DNA of 64,000 nt from Holophagales bacterium (GTDB lineage: Bacteria > Acidobacteriota > Thermoanaerobaculia > UBA5066): NCBI GenBank assembly GCA_016719485.1, contig JADJZB010000002.1, positions 62,001-126,000 of the forward strand. Direction: 5' to 3'. Shown here piece by piece: positions 24,143-32,316 of the stretch. Position 1 is the first letter of the stretch, and each line of letters begins with the position of its first letter. Under the pieces are notes generated by a model, which ran no database searches, was not told the origin of the DNA, and worked only from the letters and a program-made list of their open reading frames with translations. The translations under genes were made by a program, and so were the position numbers.

Positions 24143-25330
24143 ATGTCCGACGTCAAGAACCTGCGCATCGCCAGCCGGATCATCCACGCGGGTCAGCGAA
24201 CCTGCCCGCTCACCGGTGCCGTCGCGACGCCGATCTACCAGACGTCGACCTTCGCGTTCAAGGACACCGACGAAGGGGCCGCCCGCTTCGGCGGGACGGA
24301 CCCCGGCTACAAGTACACGCGGCTGGGGAACCCGACGGTCGCGGCCCTCGAGGAGTGCATCGCCGACCTCGAGGGGGGCTGCGGGGCGATGGCCGCCTCG
24401 ACCGGCATGGCGGCCGTCCACACCGTCTACTTCACGCTCCTCGGCGCGGGGGCCCACGTCGTCGGGACCGACGCCCTCTACGGCGCGAGCCGGATGATCC
24501 TGGAGAAGGAGTACTCCCGCTTCGGCGTGACGGGCTCCTTCGTGGACACGTCGGACCCGGCCAACGTCGAGAAGGCGATGAGGCCCGAGACGAAGCTCGT
24601 CTACCTCGAGACGCCTGCCAACCCGACGCTCAAGCTCTGCGACATCGAGGCGATCGCGAAGATCGCCCACGACCGCGGCGCCCTCGTCGCCGTCGACAAC
24701 ACCTTCGCCACGCCACTCCTCCAGCAGCCCTTCGCGCTCGGCGCGGACGTCGTCCTGCACAGCATGACGAAGTTCCTGAACGGCCACAGCGACGTCGTCG
24801 CCGGGATCGTCGTCGCGAAGGACCCCGCGCTCTTCGCCCGCCTCCGCTCCGTACACGTCAACGTCGGCCCGACGATGGACCCGCACCAGGCCTGGCTCGT
24901 CTTCCGGGGCGTCAAGACGCTCGGCCTGCGGCTGGAGAAGGCCCAGGCGAATGCTCTCGAGGTCGCGCGGTTCCTGGAAGCCCACCCGAAGGTGTCCTGG
25001 GTCCGCTACCCCTTCCTCCCGAGCCACCCGCAGTACGACCTCGCGCGCCGGCAGATGACGGGCGGCGGGGCCATCGTCTCGTTCGGCGTGAAGGGAGGGC
25101 TCGAGGCGGGCCGGACCCTCATGAACTCCGTCAAGCTCGCGACGCTCGCGGTGAGCCTGGGAGGCGTCGAGACGCTCATCGAGCACCCGGCCTCCATGAC
25201 GCACGCCAGCGTCCCCAGGGTCGATCGCGAGAAGGCAGAGATCTCCGACGACCTCGTCCGGATCGCCCTCGGATGCGAGGACGCGCTCGACCTCTGCGAG
25301 GATCTCGAACAGGCGCTGGCGAAGGTCTGA
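24143..25330 (+). CDS. Cystathionine gamma-lyase/synthase family PLP enzyme
   Basis: 395 aa, Cys/Met-metabolism fold type I. PLP lysine in LHSMTKFLNGHSDVVAG (~205), preceded by AVDNTFATPLLQQP; TPIYQTSTF and the YKYTRLGNPT active-site tyrosine segment; C-terminal SLGGVETLIEHPASMTHA. Acts on cystathionine, homocysteine or methionine. The catalytic Cys of methionine gamma-lyase is replaced (DALYGASRM), so a cystathionine lyase or synthase role is more likely. ATG 24143 has AGAGGTG about 10 bases upstream; GTG 24131 does not. Divergent from its probable pathway partner. Confidence 0.9.
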   Translation: MSDVKNLRIASRIIHAGQRTCPLTGAVATPIYQTSTFAFKDTDEGAARFGGTDPGYKYTRLGNPTVAALEECIADLEGGCGAMAASTGMAAVHTVYFTLLGAGAHVVGTDALYGASRMILEKEYSRFGVTGSFVDTSDPANVEKAMRPETKLVYLETPANPTLKLCDIEAIAKIAHDRGALVAVDNTFATPLLQQPFALGADVVLHSMTKFLNGHSDVVAGIVVAKDPALFARLRSVHVNVGPTMDPHQAWLVFRGVKTLGLRLEKAQANALEVARFLEAHPKVSWVRYPFLPSHPQYDLARRQMTGGGAIVSFGVKGGLEAGRTLMNSVKLATLAVSLGGVETLIEHPASMTHASVPRVDREKAEISDDLVRIALGCEDALDLCEDLEQALAKV

Positions 25331-25372
25331 CGCCCCGGCCCCCCGGACGCCGGGCCGCCCGGGCTGCCGGGC

Positions 25373-26185
25373 TCAGGCGCCGAGGTCGAGCAGGAACCTC
25401 TCCGTCTCGGCGAGGACCCTCTCCGGGTCCTGGCGGTGCGGGAAGTGGCCGAGGCCGGGAAGGAGCGCCGTTCGCACCGGCCCGGAGACCGCGGAGGCGA
25501 TCGCCTCGACCTGGGCGCGGGTCGCGTACTCGTCCTCCTCGCCCTGGATCACGAGGACCGGGCACCGGATCGCGCGGATCGCCTCCACTGCCGAGAAGCT
25601 CCGGAAAGCCGGGTCGTGCCAGGTCTCGGCCCAGCTCCGGAAGACGGCACCGGCCTTCTCCCCGTGGTGACGGGCGAGGCGAGCCGGCAGGTCGGACGTC
25701 CGCCAGGTCGCAGCCGTCTCGGAGATCCCGGCGAGCGTCGCGTCCTCGATGAAGACGTGTGCGGCGATCGAAACGACGGCGGCGGGGACCTCCGGGAAGA
25801 AGGCCGCAAACAGGAGCGCGATGGTGGCCCCGTCGCTGTGCCCGAAGAGGACCGGGCGGGCGATCCCCGCCTGCCGCAGCACCTCGGGGAGCCGCCGCCT
25901 CGACTCCACCTCGAAGAAAGCGTGGCCGGGGAGCTCGGGCCAGGGATCGGACCGGCCGAACCCGAGGCGGTCGAAGACGAGCCCCTCGCGGCCCAGTGCT
26001 CCGCAGAGCCGTTCGGGAAGGTCCCGCCAGAGAGAGACGGCGCCCAGGGCGTCGTGGAGGAAGACGATGGGGGCGAGGCCAGGCCAGACCTCGTCCGGGA
26101 CGATCCGGAAGGCCTCGATCCGCCCCTCGGGAAGCCGCATCGGAATCGGCGTGCGCTGCGCGGAAGCGCGAAGGGGCCGGGTCAC
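25373..26185 (-). CDS. Alpha/beta-hydrolase
   Basis: 270 aa. Nucleophile elbow GHSDG (~residue 115), acidic residue in VIQGEEDEYA (~217), catalytic His in GLGHFPHRQDPE (~245). Oxyanion region VFLHDALGA near the start and FDRLGFGRSDP strand/turn. Soluble; no signal peptide. Substrate unknown: esterase or C-C hydrolase types both fit. GTG start with CAGAAT 6 bases upstream, so the message may be leaderless. Convergent with the gamma-lyase-type gene. Confidence 0.85.
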   Translation of the reverse strand: MTRPLRASAQRTPIPMRLPEGRIEAFRIVPDEVWPGLAPIVFLHDALGAVSLWRDLPERLCGALGREGLVFDRLGFGRSDPWPELPGHAFFEVESRRRLPEVLRQAGIARPVLFGHSDGATIALLFAAFFPEVPAAVVSIAAHVFIEDATLAGISETAATWRTSDLPARLARHHGEKAGAVFRSWAETWHDPAFRSFSAVEAIRAIRCPVLVIQGEEDEYATRAQVEAIASAVSGPVRTALLPGLGHFPHRQDPERVLAETERFLLDLGA

Positions 26186-26191
26186 CCGGCT

Positions 26192-26197
26192 ATTCTG
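26192..26197 (-). promoter_or_regulatory. -10 element, apparently leaderless, for the hydrolase gene
   Basis: CAGAAT on the minus strand, 6 bases before GTG 26185. Weak by itself (4 of 6) but matches the spacing seen at other genes here. Confidence 0.3.
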
Positions 26198-26243
26198 GGA
26201 CCGGCGCTGATCCGGCGTCGCACCTTTCCTCCTCCCGAACCTG

Positions 26244-26249
26244 TAATCT
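26244..26249 (+). promoter_or_regulatory. -10 element for the M41-like gene
   Basis: TAATCT, followed by a leader of about 10 bases holding GGGGAGG and the TTG start at 26266. Confidence 0.4.
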
Positions 26250-26265
26250 GTCAGGGGAGGGTCCG

Positions 26266-26733
26266 TTGAGGTTCCGTCGTCTCGTCGCTCATCACGAAGC
26301 CGGTCGCGCAGTCGTCGCGTGGGACGCCGGCCTTCGCCTCCCGAAGGTCTCGATCTACCCCGAAGAGCACACGCGCGGCCGCATCCTCGTCGGCCAGGAG
26401 TTTCCGTCGGGCGTTTCCGACGCCGACCGGAAGAAGCAGCACGTCTACCTCCGACTCCTCGCGGCGGGACCGATCGCCGTGGTGATGGCCGGAGGAAAGC
26501 TTCCTGTCGAGCCGCACGTCGGCATCGAGATCGACACGCACCGCATCGCCGTCTTCGCCCGGCGGGCCGGCCTCGAGATCGACGCCGTCTTCCGCGAGAC
26601 GGCCGTGAGGCTCGCCTACCTCTGGGAACCGGTGGAGGAGCTCGTCGACGCGCTCCTGATGAACGAGACCGTGCCTGGGCCTCTCGCTTCCCGGATCATC
26701 CGCAGGACTCACCCGGGCCCGCTCCTGGGGTAG
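26266..26733 (+). CDS. Small M41/FtsH-peptidase-like protein with degenerate HExxH
   Basis: 155 aa. The N-terminus (LVAHHEAGRAVVAWDAG) matches the zinc-binding helix of M41 (FtsH) peptidases, where the consensus is HEAGHA; here the second His is Arg. The next segment (LPKVSIYPEEHTRGRILVG) parallels the M41 strand after the active helix, and IEIDTHRIAVFARRAG could correspond to the region of the third ligand. No AAA domain and no membrane segment. Without the second His it probably cannot bind zinc in the usual way, so it may be a binding or regulatory relative. TTG start, supported by GGGGAGG 5 bases upstream. Confidence 0.6.
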   Translation: MRFRRLVAHHEAGRAVVAWDAGLRLPKVSIYPEEHTRGRILVGQEFPSGVSDADRKKQHVYLRLLAAGPIAVVMAGGKLPVEPHVGIEIDTHRIAVFARRAGLEIDAVFRETAVRLAYLWEPVEELVDALLMNETVPGPLASRIIRRTHPGPLLG

Positions 26734-26765
26734 CGCGCACCGCCTGGCGCCTCCGGCGCGGGAGC

Positions 26766-26790
26766 GGGGAGAGAAGCCGGGCCTCTCCCC
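26766..26790. terminator. Bidirectional hairpin between convergent genes
   Basis: Stem GGGGAGAG (26766-26773) / CTCTCCCC (26783-26790), 9-base loop, between the M41-like stop and the M3-peptidase stop. No U tract in either direction. Confidence 0.45.
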
Positions 26791-26805
26791 CCGCCGCGCG
26801 GCAGG

Positions 26806-28965
26806 TCAGTGCGTCGCCGGAGCGGTCGTCGCGGTCTTTGCGGTCGCCGCCGGGGTGAGCCCACGCCGCACGAGAAGCGGCTGGACGGACGGCTCGCGGC
26901 CCCGGAAGCCCTTGTAGAGCGACATCGCCTCGGCGGTGCCCCCCTTCTCGAGGATGTTCTTGCGGAAGGCCGTGGCGGTGGTCTTGTCGAAGATCCCCTT
27001 CTCGCGGAACGCCTCGAAGGCGTCGGCGTCGAGGATCTCGCTCCAGAGATAGCTGTAGTACCCGGCGGAGTAGCCGCCCCCCGGTCCGAAGATGTGCTGG
27101 AAGTACGGGCTCCGGTAGCGGGAGACGATCTCGGGGATGAGCCCGATCTTCGCGAGCGACGCCGTTTCGAAGGCCGTCGCGTTCTCGACCTTCGGCTCGG
27201 TCAGCGTGTGCCAGTTCATGTCGAGGTAGGCCGCGGCGGCGTACTCGACCGTGGCGAATCCCTGGCCGTAGAGCTCGGACTCGTGGATCTTCGCGACGAG
27301 GGCGGCCGGGATCGGCTCGCTGGTCTTCCAGTGCTTCGCGTACCCCTTCAGCACCTCGGGCTCGAGCGCCCAGTTCTCCATGATCTGGGAAGGGAGCTCG
27401 ACGAAGTCGCGCGGGACGCCCGACATCGAACGGTAGGTCACGCGCGAGAGGATCCGGTGGAGGGCGTGCCCGAACTCGTGGAAGAGCGTCTCGACCTCTT
27501 CCAGCGAGAGGAGCGCGGGTGCGTCTCCCGAGGGCCGTGTGAAGTTCATGACGTTCGTGACGATGGGGCGGACGTCCTTGCCGTCCTTCACCCACTGCTC
27601 ACGGAGCCGCCCGCACCAGGCCCCGCCGCGCTTGCCCGGGCGCGGGTGGAAGTCCGTCGTGAAGAGGGCGAGGAACGAGCCGTCGGCGTCCTTCACCTCG
27701 AACGTCTTCACCTCGGAGTGGTACTTCGGGACGTCGGTCCTCTCGGTGAAGGTGATGCCGTAGAGCCGGTTCGCCACGGAGAAGGCTCCTTCGCGAACGC
27801 GGTCGAGCGCGAAGTAGGGACGCAGCGCCTGGTCGTCGAGGTCGTAGCGCGCCTTGCGGACCTTCTCGGCGTAGTAGCGCCAGTCCCACGGCTCGAGCGG
27901 CCCGACCTTGCCGTCGGCCTTCAGGGCGGCCGCGAGGTCCTTCGCGTCGACCTTCGCCACCTCGAGAGCCGGCTTCCAGACGCGGTCCAGCAGCTCGTAG
28001 ACCCTCGCCGGCGTCTTCGCCATGTTGTCGTCGAGGACGAAGTCGGCCCACGTGGCGAAGCCGAGGAGCTTCGCCCGTTCGGCGCGCAGCGCCGCCATCT
28101 TCGACAGGAGCTCCTTGTTGTCCGTCTCGCCGCCCTTGTCGCACCGGGTCGTGTAGGCCGTCAGGATCTCCTTGCGGAGCGCACGGTTCTCGGCGAACGT
28201 CAGGAAGGGCCAGATCGAGGGCGACTGGAGCGTGAAGACCCACTTCCCCTCGAGCTTCGCCGCCTTCGCCGCGTCGGCTGCGGCCGCGACGACGCCGGGG
28301 GGCAGCCCGGCGAGGTCTTCCTTCTTCTCGACGACGAGACGCCAGGAGTTCGTTTCCTTGAGAAGGTTGTCGCTGAACCGGATCCCGAGCGCCGAGAGTT
28401 CCTGATTCACTTCCCGGAACCGCGTCTTCTGCTCGGGGGAGAGGTTCGCGCCGCCGCGGACGAAGTCCTTGTAGCCGTCCTCGACGAGCTTCTTCTGCTC
28501 GGGTGTCAGTCCGAGCGTGTCCCGCTTCTCCCAGACCGCCTTCACCCGGGCGAAGAGCTTCTCGTTCAGCCGCACGTCGTCGCGAAGCGACGAGAGCAGC
28601 GGGGAGACCTTCCGGGTGATCGCCTGGATCTCGTCGTTCGTCTCGGCGCCGGACAGCGTGAAGAAGACGTCGCTCACCTTCGACAGCGCGAGCCCGCCGT
28701 TCTCCAAAGCCTCCACGGTGTTCGCGAACGTGGGCGCCTCGGGATTCGATGCGATCGCCTCGATCTCCTTCTTCCGCGCGGCGATCCCGGCCTCGAAGGC
28801 CGGGACGAAGTGAGCGGCCTGGATCTTCTCGAACGGCGCCATGCCGAACGGCGTCGCCCACTCCATGAAGAACGGGTTCGTCTCGGGCTTAGGCTCGGCC
28901 GCGGGCTGCGCCAGGCACGGCATTGCCATCGCGAGGCCGGCGACGGCAGTCAGGACTCTTCTCAT
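26806..28965 (-). CDS. M3-family peptidyl-dipeptidase / oligopeptidase, exported
   Basis: 719 aa. Signal peptide at the N-terminus (MRRVLTAVAGLAMAMPCLAQ), so it is periplasmic or secreted. The zinc site FHEFGHALHRI lies at ~500 in the usual C-terminal position, and the following helix provides the third ligand (Glu in the LPSQIMENWALEP region, as in Dcp/OpdA). Length and domain plan match Dcp. It degrades oligopeptides, Dcp types removing C-terminal dipeptides. ATG 28965 has GGGAGGAG at the right distance. A TAAGAT at 29025-29030 may be its -10. Confidence 0.92.
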   Translation of the reverse strand: MRRVLTAVAGLAMAMPCLAQPAAEPKPETNPFFMEWATPFGMAPFEKIQAAHFVPAFEAGIAARKKEIEAIASNPEAPTFANTVEALENGGLALSKVSDVFFTLSGAETNDEIQAITRKVSPLLSSLRDDVRLNEKLFARVKAVWEKRDTLGLTPEQKKLVEDGYKDFVRGGANLSPEQKTRFREVNQELSALGIRFSDNLLKETNSWRLVVEKKEDLAGLPPGVVAAAADAAKAAKLEGKWVFTLQSPSIWPFLTFAENRALRKEILTAYTTRCDKGGETDNKELLSKMAALRAERAKLLGFATWADFVLDDNMAKTPARVYELLDRVWKPALEVAKVDAKDLAAALKADGKVGPLEPWDWRYYAEKVRKARYDLDDQALRPYFALDRVREGAFSVANRLYGITFTERTDVPKYHSEVKTFEVKDADGSFLALFTTDFHPRPGKRGGAWCGRLREQWVKDGKDVRPIVTNVMNFTRPSGDAPALLSLEEVETLFHEFGHALHRILSRVTYRSMSGVPRDFVELPSQIMENWALEPEVLKGYAKHWKTSEPIPAALVAKIHESELYGQGFATVEYAAAAYLDMNWHTLTEPKVENATAFETASLAKIGLIPEIVSRYRSPYFQHIFGPGGGYSAGYYSYLWSEILDADAFEAFREKGIFDKTTATAFRKNILEKGGTAEAMSLYKGFRGREPSVQPLLVRRGLTPAATAKTATTAPATH

Positions 28966-29024
28966 GTGTCTCCTCCCTGCATTCACCCGCACGCGACCGG
29001 AATGGCCCGGCGGGCCGACCCTGC

Positions 29025-29030
29025 ATCTTA
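29025..29030 (-). promoter_or_regulatory. Possible -10 element for the M3 peptidase gene
   Basis: TAAGAT on the minus strand, about 60 bases before the ATG; the leader ends with a good ribosome site. Confidence 0.3.
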
Positions 29031-29221
29031 CGCGGTCGCACGGAGCGCGGTCGGCCTGCGACGAGACCTCAGGCGGCTCCGGAAGCGTCCGGGTTGATTT
29101 CGGGGGGCCACGTCAATAGTGTGGGGACCGTCCTCGCGAAGATCGCCGGGAACGGCGTCAACGTCCCGAAGGACCTGCTCGACTGAACACCGGCCGTACC
29201 CCGGAGCACAGGAGAAGACGG

Positions 29222-29818
29222 ATGCAGATCACCGACATTCTCGCCCAGATGGGCGGCCTCCAGTCGATGGCGCGGGAGCTCGGCATCAGCGAGGCCCAGG
29301 CCGCGAAAGGAGCCGAGGCCCTCGCCCCGGCGATCCTCGGCGGATTCAAGAAGCAGGCGCAGGCTCAGCCCTCGGGCCTCGAGGGACTCGGCGGGCTCCT
29401 CGGCCAGCTCGGCGGCGGGGGCCTGCTCGACGACGTCCTCTCGCCTCAGCCCACGAACGTGAACCTCGGAAACGACGTCCTCGGGCAGATCTTCGGCACG
29501 AAGGACGTCAGCCGCGCGGTGGCGCAAAACGCTTCCGCGACGTCGGGCCTCGACCCGTCGATCCTCAAGAAGATGCTCCCGATGCTCGCGATGCTCGTCA
29601 CCGGCTACATGGCGAGGCGGGGCGGCGGGGCAGTCGCCGCGCCTTCCTCGGGCGGCGGCCTCGGCGACCTTCTCGGCGGCCTCATGGGTGGCGGCGCCCG
29701 CAGCTCGTCCGCTCCGGGCGCCGGCGCGTCGGGCGGCCTCGGCTCGCTCCTCGACCTCGACGGAGACGGGAACGCTCTCGACGACATCCTCGGCATGGCC
29801 GGGAAGCTCATGCGCTGA
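29222..29818 (+). CDS. DUF937-family protein
   Basis: 198 aa. N-terminal segment MQITDILAQMGGLQSMAREL and ISEAQAAKGAEALAPAILGGF match DUF937, a YidB-like helical family of unknown role. The middle is Gly/Leu-rich (GGLLGQLGGGGLLDD). LDPSILKKMLPMLAMLVTGYM is a hydrophobic helix. The C-terminus has an acidic calcium-loop-like DLDGDGNALDDILG. No signal peptide. The 256 bases before it hold a weak TTGATT/TAGTGT pair near 29094-29122 and a 21-codon open frame, nothing firm. Confidence 0.75.
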   Translation: MQITDILAQMGGLQSMARELGISEAQAAKGAEALAPAILGGFKKQAQAQPSGLEGLGGLLGQLGGGGLLDDVLSPQPTNVNLGNDVLGQIFGTKDVSRAVAQNASATSGLDPSILKKMLPMLAMLVTGYMARRGGGAVAAPSSGGGLGDLLGGLMGGGARSSSAPGAGASGGLGSLLDLDGDGNALDDILGMAGKLMR

Positions 29819-29973
29819 ATCCGCCGGAGGGCCCGCGATACGGGTCCCCCGCGGGACAAGATCTGGCGAACGAGCCGGCGGCTCTCTTCGTGGGAACGGG
29901 GAGGGTTCGGTCGGCTCATTCCGCTCTGCCCGCGAGCGGGGAGGGAGACGCGCTCCGACCCGTCTGGAAAAGG

Positions 29974-30050
29974 TGGTACCCCCAGCGGGATTCGAACCCG
30001 CGATCTCTACCTTGAAAGGGTAGCGTCCTAGGCCGCTAGACGATGGGGGC
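29974..30050 (-). tRNA. tRNA-Glu (anticodon TTC)
   Basis: 77 bases including an encoded CCA. Folds as a cloverleaf: acceptor GCCCCCA/TGGGGGT (first pair G-U), anticodon stem CTACC/GGTAG with loop CTTTCAA (anticodon TTC), T arm GCGGG-TTCGAAT-CCCGC. Reads on the minus strand. Confidence 0.95.
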
Positions 30051-30148
30051 GCCTGAGGCAGGATCGCCTTTCGGCGACGAATGGAATTTACCACGGGCCG
30101 GTGGCTCGGGCCCGCAGGCCCGAAGAACAGAGTGTCAGGCGGAGTGAC

Positions 30149-30225
30149 TGGTGGGCCGTCCGGGACTCGAACCCGGGACCCCCTGCTTAAAAGGCAGATG
30201 CTCTAACCAACTGAGCTAACGGCCC
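30149..30225 (-). tRNA. tRNA-Lys (anticodon TTT)
   Basis: 77 bases including an encoded CCA. Acceptor GGGCCGT/ACGGCCC, D arm with GCTCAGTTGGTTAGAGC, anticodon loop CTTTTAA (anticodon TTT), T arm with GGTTCGAGTCC. It lies 98 bases upstream of tRNA-Glu on the same strand, so the two may be co-transcribed. Confidence 0.96.
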
Positions 30226-30304
30226 GCCGGCGGGGATGTTACCGCGTCCGGGCCGGGGGTGCTCTCTCCTCGAGATGCGTTCGGGCAGCGTTCCGGCAGA
30301 GATG

Positions 30305-30322
30305 CCGTGACGAACGTCACGG
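30305..30322 (+). promoter_or_regulatory. CRP/FNR-type palindrome upstream of the paralogue operon
   Basis: CCGTGACG-AA-CGTCACGG, a perfect 18-base inverted repeat. It contains GTGA-N6-TCAC, the CRP-family pattern. Its centre is about 52 bases before the start site predicted from the TAGAAT at 30354, a position used by activators. Which regulator binds is unknown. Confidence 0.5.
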
Positions 30323-30353
30323 TGTGGCCGGCGTCCGGGAAGGCGCGGTAGTC

Positions 30354-30359
30354 TAGAAT
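30354..30359 (+). promoter_or_regulatory. -10 element for the paralogue operon
   Basis: TAGAAT, about 24 bases before ATG 30384; an overlapping TAGTCT is at 30349-30354. No -35 match, consistent with dependence on an activator at the nearby palindrome. Confidence 0.45.
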
Positions 30360-30383
30360 CGGTCGCAAGATCTCGAGGTGACC

Positions 30384-31289
30384 ATGAAACGATTCGCGGC
30401 TTGTCGTGTCGTTGCGCCCGGAGCGTTCGTCGTTCTGTGCGCGGCCCTGCCGGCGGCGGGGCAGAGCAACGTGAAGGTCGTCCTTACCGACGTCGTCGAC
30501 GACCGGATCTCGGACGGGATGGGGTCGGGCGGGCTCGTGCTGACCCTGAACCTCGCCGGGGAAGGGCTCGACGGGGTGAAGTCGGCGCGGATGCGGGTGA
30601 AGGAGGCAAAGGACGACTCGGGGAAGAACCTCGTCAACCCGAAAGCCCGCCCTGCCGAGTTCAGCGACCGCAACAGCAACGCCGGGAACATCCAGGTCGC
30701 TCTCGACAGTCCTCCGCGGAGCGCGACGTCGATGCGGATCTCGGGGACGGCGGACCTGTTCGTGCCCGGAAGGGACCCCAGCAGCGTCGTCAAGGTTCCG
30801 GGTTTTCTCGCCCGGGTGGGTAAGCCGGCCGATTCGAAGGGTCTCAAGGCCGCGAAGGTCGAGTTGACGGTCCTGTCGAAGGAGAGCTACGTGGAGGCCC
30901 GGAAGAAGAACCGTCTCGACGAGAAGAAGATCGCCGAGATCCGCGCCGAGGCGAAGGAGCGCGGAATGAAGGACGAGGAGATCGGGCCCCTGATCGAGAT
31001 GGCGAAAGCCTTCGACGAGATGGGGGAGTCGGACTTCCCCGAGCACGGCCTCTACCTGCAGATTTCGAAGGCGAGCGAGGAGAAGATCCAGGAGCTCTGG
31101 CTCGAGACCCCGTCGGGAGAGCTGATAGAGACTGGCGGGTATTCCGCGCGAACCGACAAGGACGTCGTCCTGAAGCAGATCGACGTGAAGAAGGCCCTGC
31201 CGAAGGACGCCGTCCTCGTCCTCAGCCTCTTCACCGAGAAGGCCATCGTCTCCGTGCCGTTCGACATCAAGGAGGTCCGGCTCCCGTGA
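30384..31289 (+). CDS. Secreted protein of unknown function, paralogue 1
   Basis: 301 aa. Signal peptide (VVAPGAFVVLCAALPAAGQ) predicts export. The mature part has a beta-rich start (VKVVLTDVVDDRISDG), a shared core (MRISGTADLFVPGRDP, then KGLKAAKVELTVLSKESY), a charged helical middle (~170-215) and a beta-rich end. No known domain recognised. The downstream gene is a clear relative with the same order of blocks, so this is a tandem duplication. ATG 30384 has GAGGTG just upstream; GTG 30378 is possible. Its TGA overlaps the next GTG. Confidence 0.7.
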   Translation: MKRFAACRVVAPGAFVVLCAALPAAGQSNVKVVLTDVVDDRISDGMGSGGLVLTLNLAGEGLDGVKSARMRVKEAKDDSGKNLVNPKARPAEFSDRNSNAGNIQVALDSPPRSATSMRISGTADLFVPGRDPSSVVKVPGFLARVGKPADSKGLKAAKVELTVLSKESYVEARKKNRLDEKKIAEIRAEAKERGMKDEEIGPLIEMAKAFDEMGESDFPEHGLYLQISKASEEKIQELWLETPSGELIETGGYSARTDKDVVLKQIDVKKALPKDAVLVLSLFTEKAIVSVPFDIKEVRLP

Positions 31290-32233
31290 ACGCCGCCCGC
31301 AATCCCCTCCCGCTCCTCCTCGTGATGGCCCTCGCCGCGGCTCCCGCCGCCGCGCAATCGAAGGCGAAGCCGAAGCCGGCCGCGGCCGCGAAGACTTCGG
31401 CTCCCGCCCCGGCAAAGGCGACCCCGGCGAACGCCACGCTGAAGACGGTGCAGGACCGCCGCTCCGAGGGTCATTTCCCCCGCTGCACGCTTGGGATCGA
31501 GCTTCCCGACATCCCGGCACACGAGGCGAGGGCGTCGCGCGTCGTCGTGATGAAGGCCGTCGACGACCTCGGGACGAACCTGGTCCGCGAGGACGCGGCC
31601 GACGCCCGTCTCGAGCCGACGCAGCGGGGCTCGTTCGGCAAGCCCAAGGAAGGGCCCGCGCCTCCGACGATCGTCTTCGCAGAGCTGAAGAACCCTCCGC
31701 GGAAGGCGACGATCCTGAAGGAGGTCTCGGGCGAGATCGAGCTCTACATTCCCGGGCGCGACCCGAACGGCGAAGCAGGCTTTCCGAAGATCCTCTCGAT
31801 GGCGGGCAAGCCCCTCGCCCACGCGGCGCTGAAGGCGAACGGCGTCGAGATCTCGGTGCTCTCGCAGGCGCAGATCGAAGCCGAGCGGAAGAAGGCCGGA
31901 GATGCCGAGCGCGCGAAGGCGAGGAAAGAGGGCGTCACCGACGAGGACACGATCAAGTCGATGGTCGAATACGCCGTCGATTCGTTCCCGAAGGGGGGCG
32001 AGGGGCAGATCGTCCTCCGCGTGAAGGACCCCAAGAAGGCCATCCAGGACTTCAAGATGGCGGACGGCGAGGGAAACCCGCAGTTCAACGGGAAGTCCGA
32101 CGAGGCCGGATTCACGATTCTCGAGTTCTGGGGCGAAAAGCCGAAGCCCGATTGGACGATGAAGGTCCTGATGCAGTCCGACAAGAGCCTCGTGAGGCAT
32201 ACGTTCGTCTTCAGGGACGTTCCGCTACCGTGA
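31286..32233 (+). CDS. Secreted protein of unknown function, paralogue 2
   Basis: 315 aa. Signal peptide (LPLLLVMALAAAPAAAQ) then a Lys/Ala/Pro-rich linker to ~residue 50 not found in paralogue 1. Shared blocks: KAVDDLGTNLVRED, PPRKATILKEVSGEIELYIPGRDP, HAALKANGVEISVLSQ, a charged helix, and a C-terminal beta segment ending FVFRDVPLP (paralogue 1 ends FDIKEVRLP). The repeated IPGRDP/VPGRDP turn is the best shared marker. GTG start within the previous stop; followed by a strong hairpin. Confidence 0.7.
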   Translation: MNAARNPLPLLLVMALAAAPAAAQSKAKPKPAAAAKTSAPAPAKATPANATLKTVQDRRSEGHFPRCTLGIELPDIPAHEARASRVVVMKAVDDLGTNLVREDAADARLEPTQRGSFGKPKEGPAPPTIVFAELKNPPRKATILKEVSGEIELYIPGRDPNGEAGFPKILSMAGKPLAHAALKANGVEISVLSQAQIEAERKKAGDAERAKARKEGVTDEDTIKSMVEYAVDSFPKGGEGQIVLRVKDPKKAIQDFKMADGEGNPQFNGKSDEAGFTILEFWGEKPKPDWTMKVLMQSDKSLVRHTFVFRDVPLP

Positions 32234-32245
32234 GGGGAGAGTCCG

Positions 32246-32279
32246 CGCCCACCCGGCCCGTTCGAGGGCCGGGTGGGCG
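32246..32279 (+). terminator. Strong 14-bp hairpin after the paralogue operon
   Basis: Perfect stem CGCCCACCCGGCCC (32246-32259) / GGGCCGGGTGGGCG (32266-32279) with loop GTTCGA. No U run follows. It separates the operon from the RpiR gene's own promoter. Confidence 0.65.
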
Positions 32280-32301
32280 GCGGGCTTCGTCGCAACGGCG
32301 G

Positions 32302-32307
32302 TAGAAT
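32302..32307 (+). promoter_or_regulatory. -10 element close to the start of the RpiR-type gene
   Basis: TAGAAT ends 9 bases before ATG 32317 with no ribosome site between; a leaderless or near-leaderless message is likely. Confidence 0.4.
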
Positions 32308-32316
32308 GGCCGGCTG

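Noticed and set aside
24143..25330. Methionine gamma-lyase as the identity of the gamma-family PLP enzyme
   Set aside because: The catalytic Cys typical of that enzyme is absent (DALYGASRM), so cystathionine lyase/synthase is the safer name.
29121..29186. 21-codon open frame (GTG…TGA) before the DUF937 gene
   Set aside because: Too short to judge, no family match, no ribosome site. It could be a remnant or chance.
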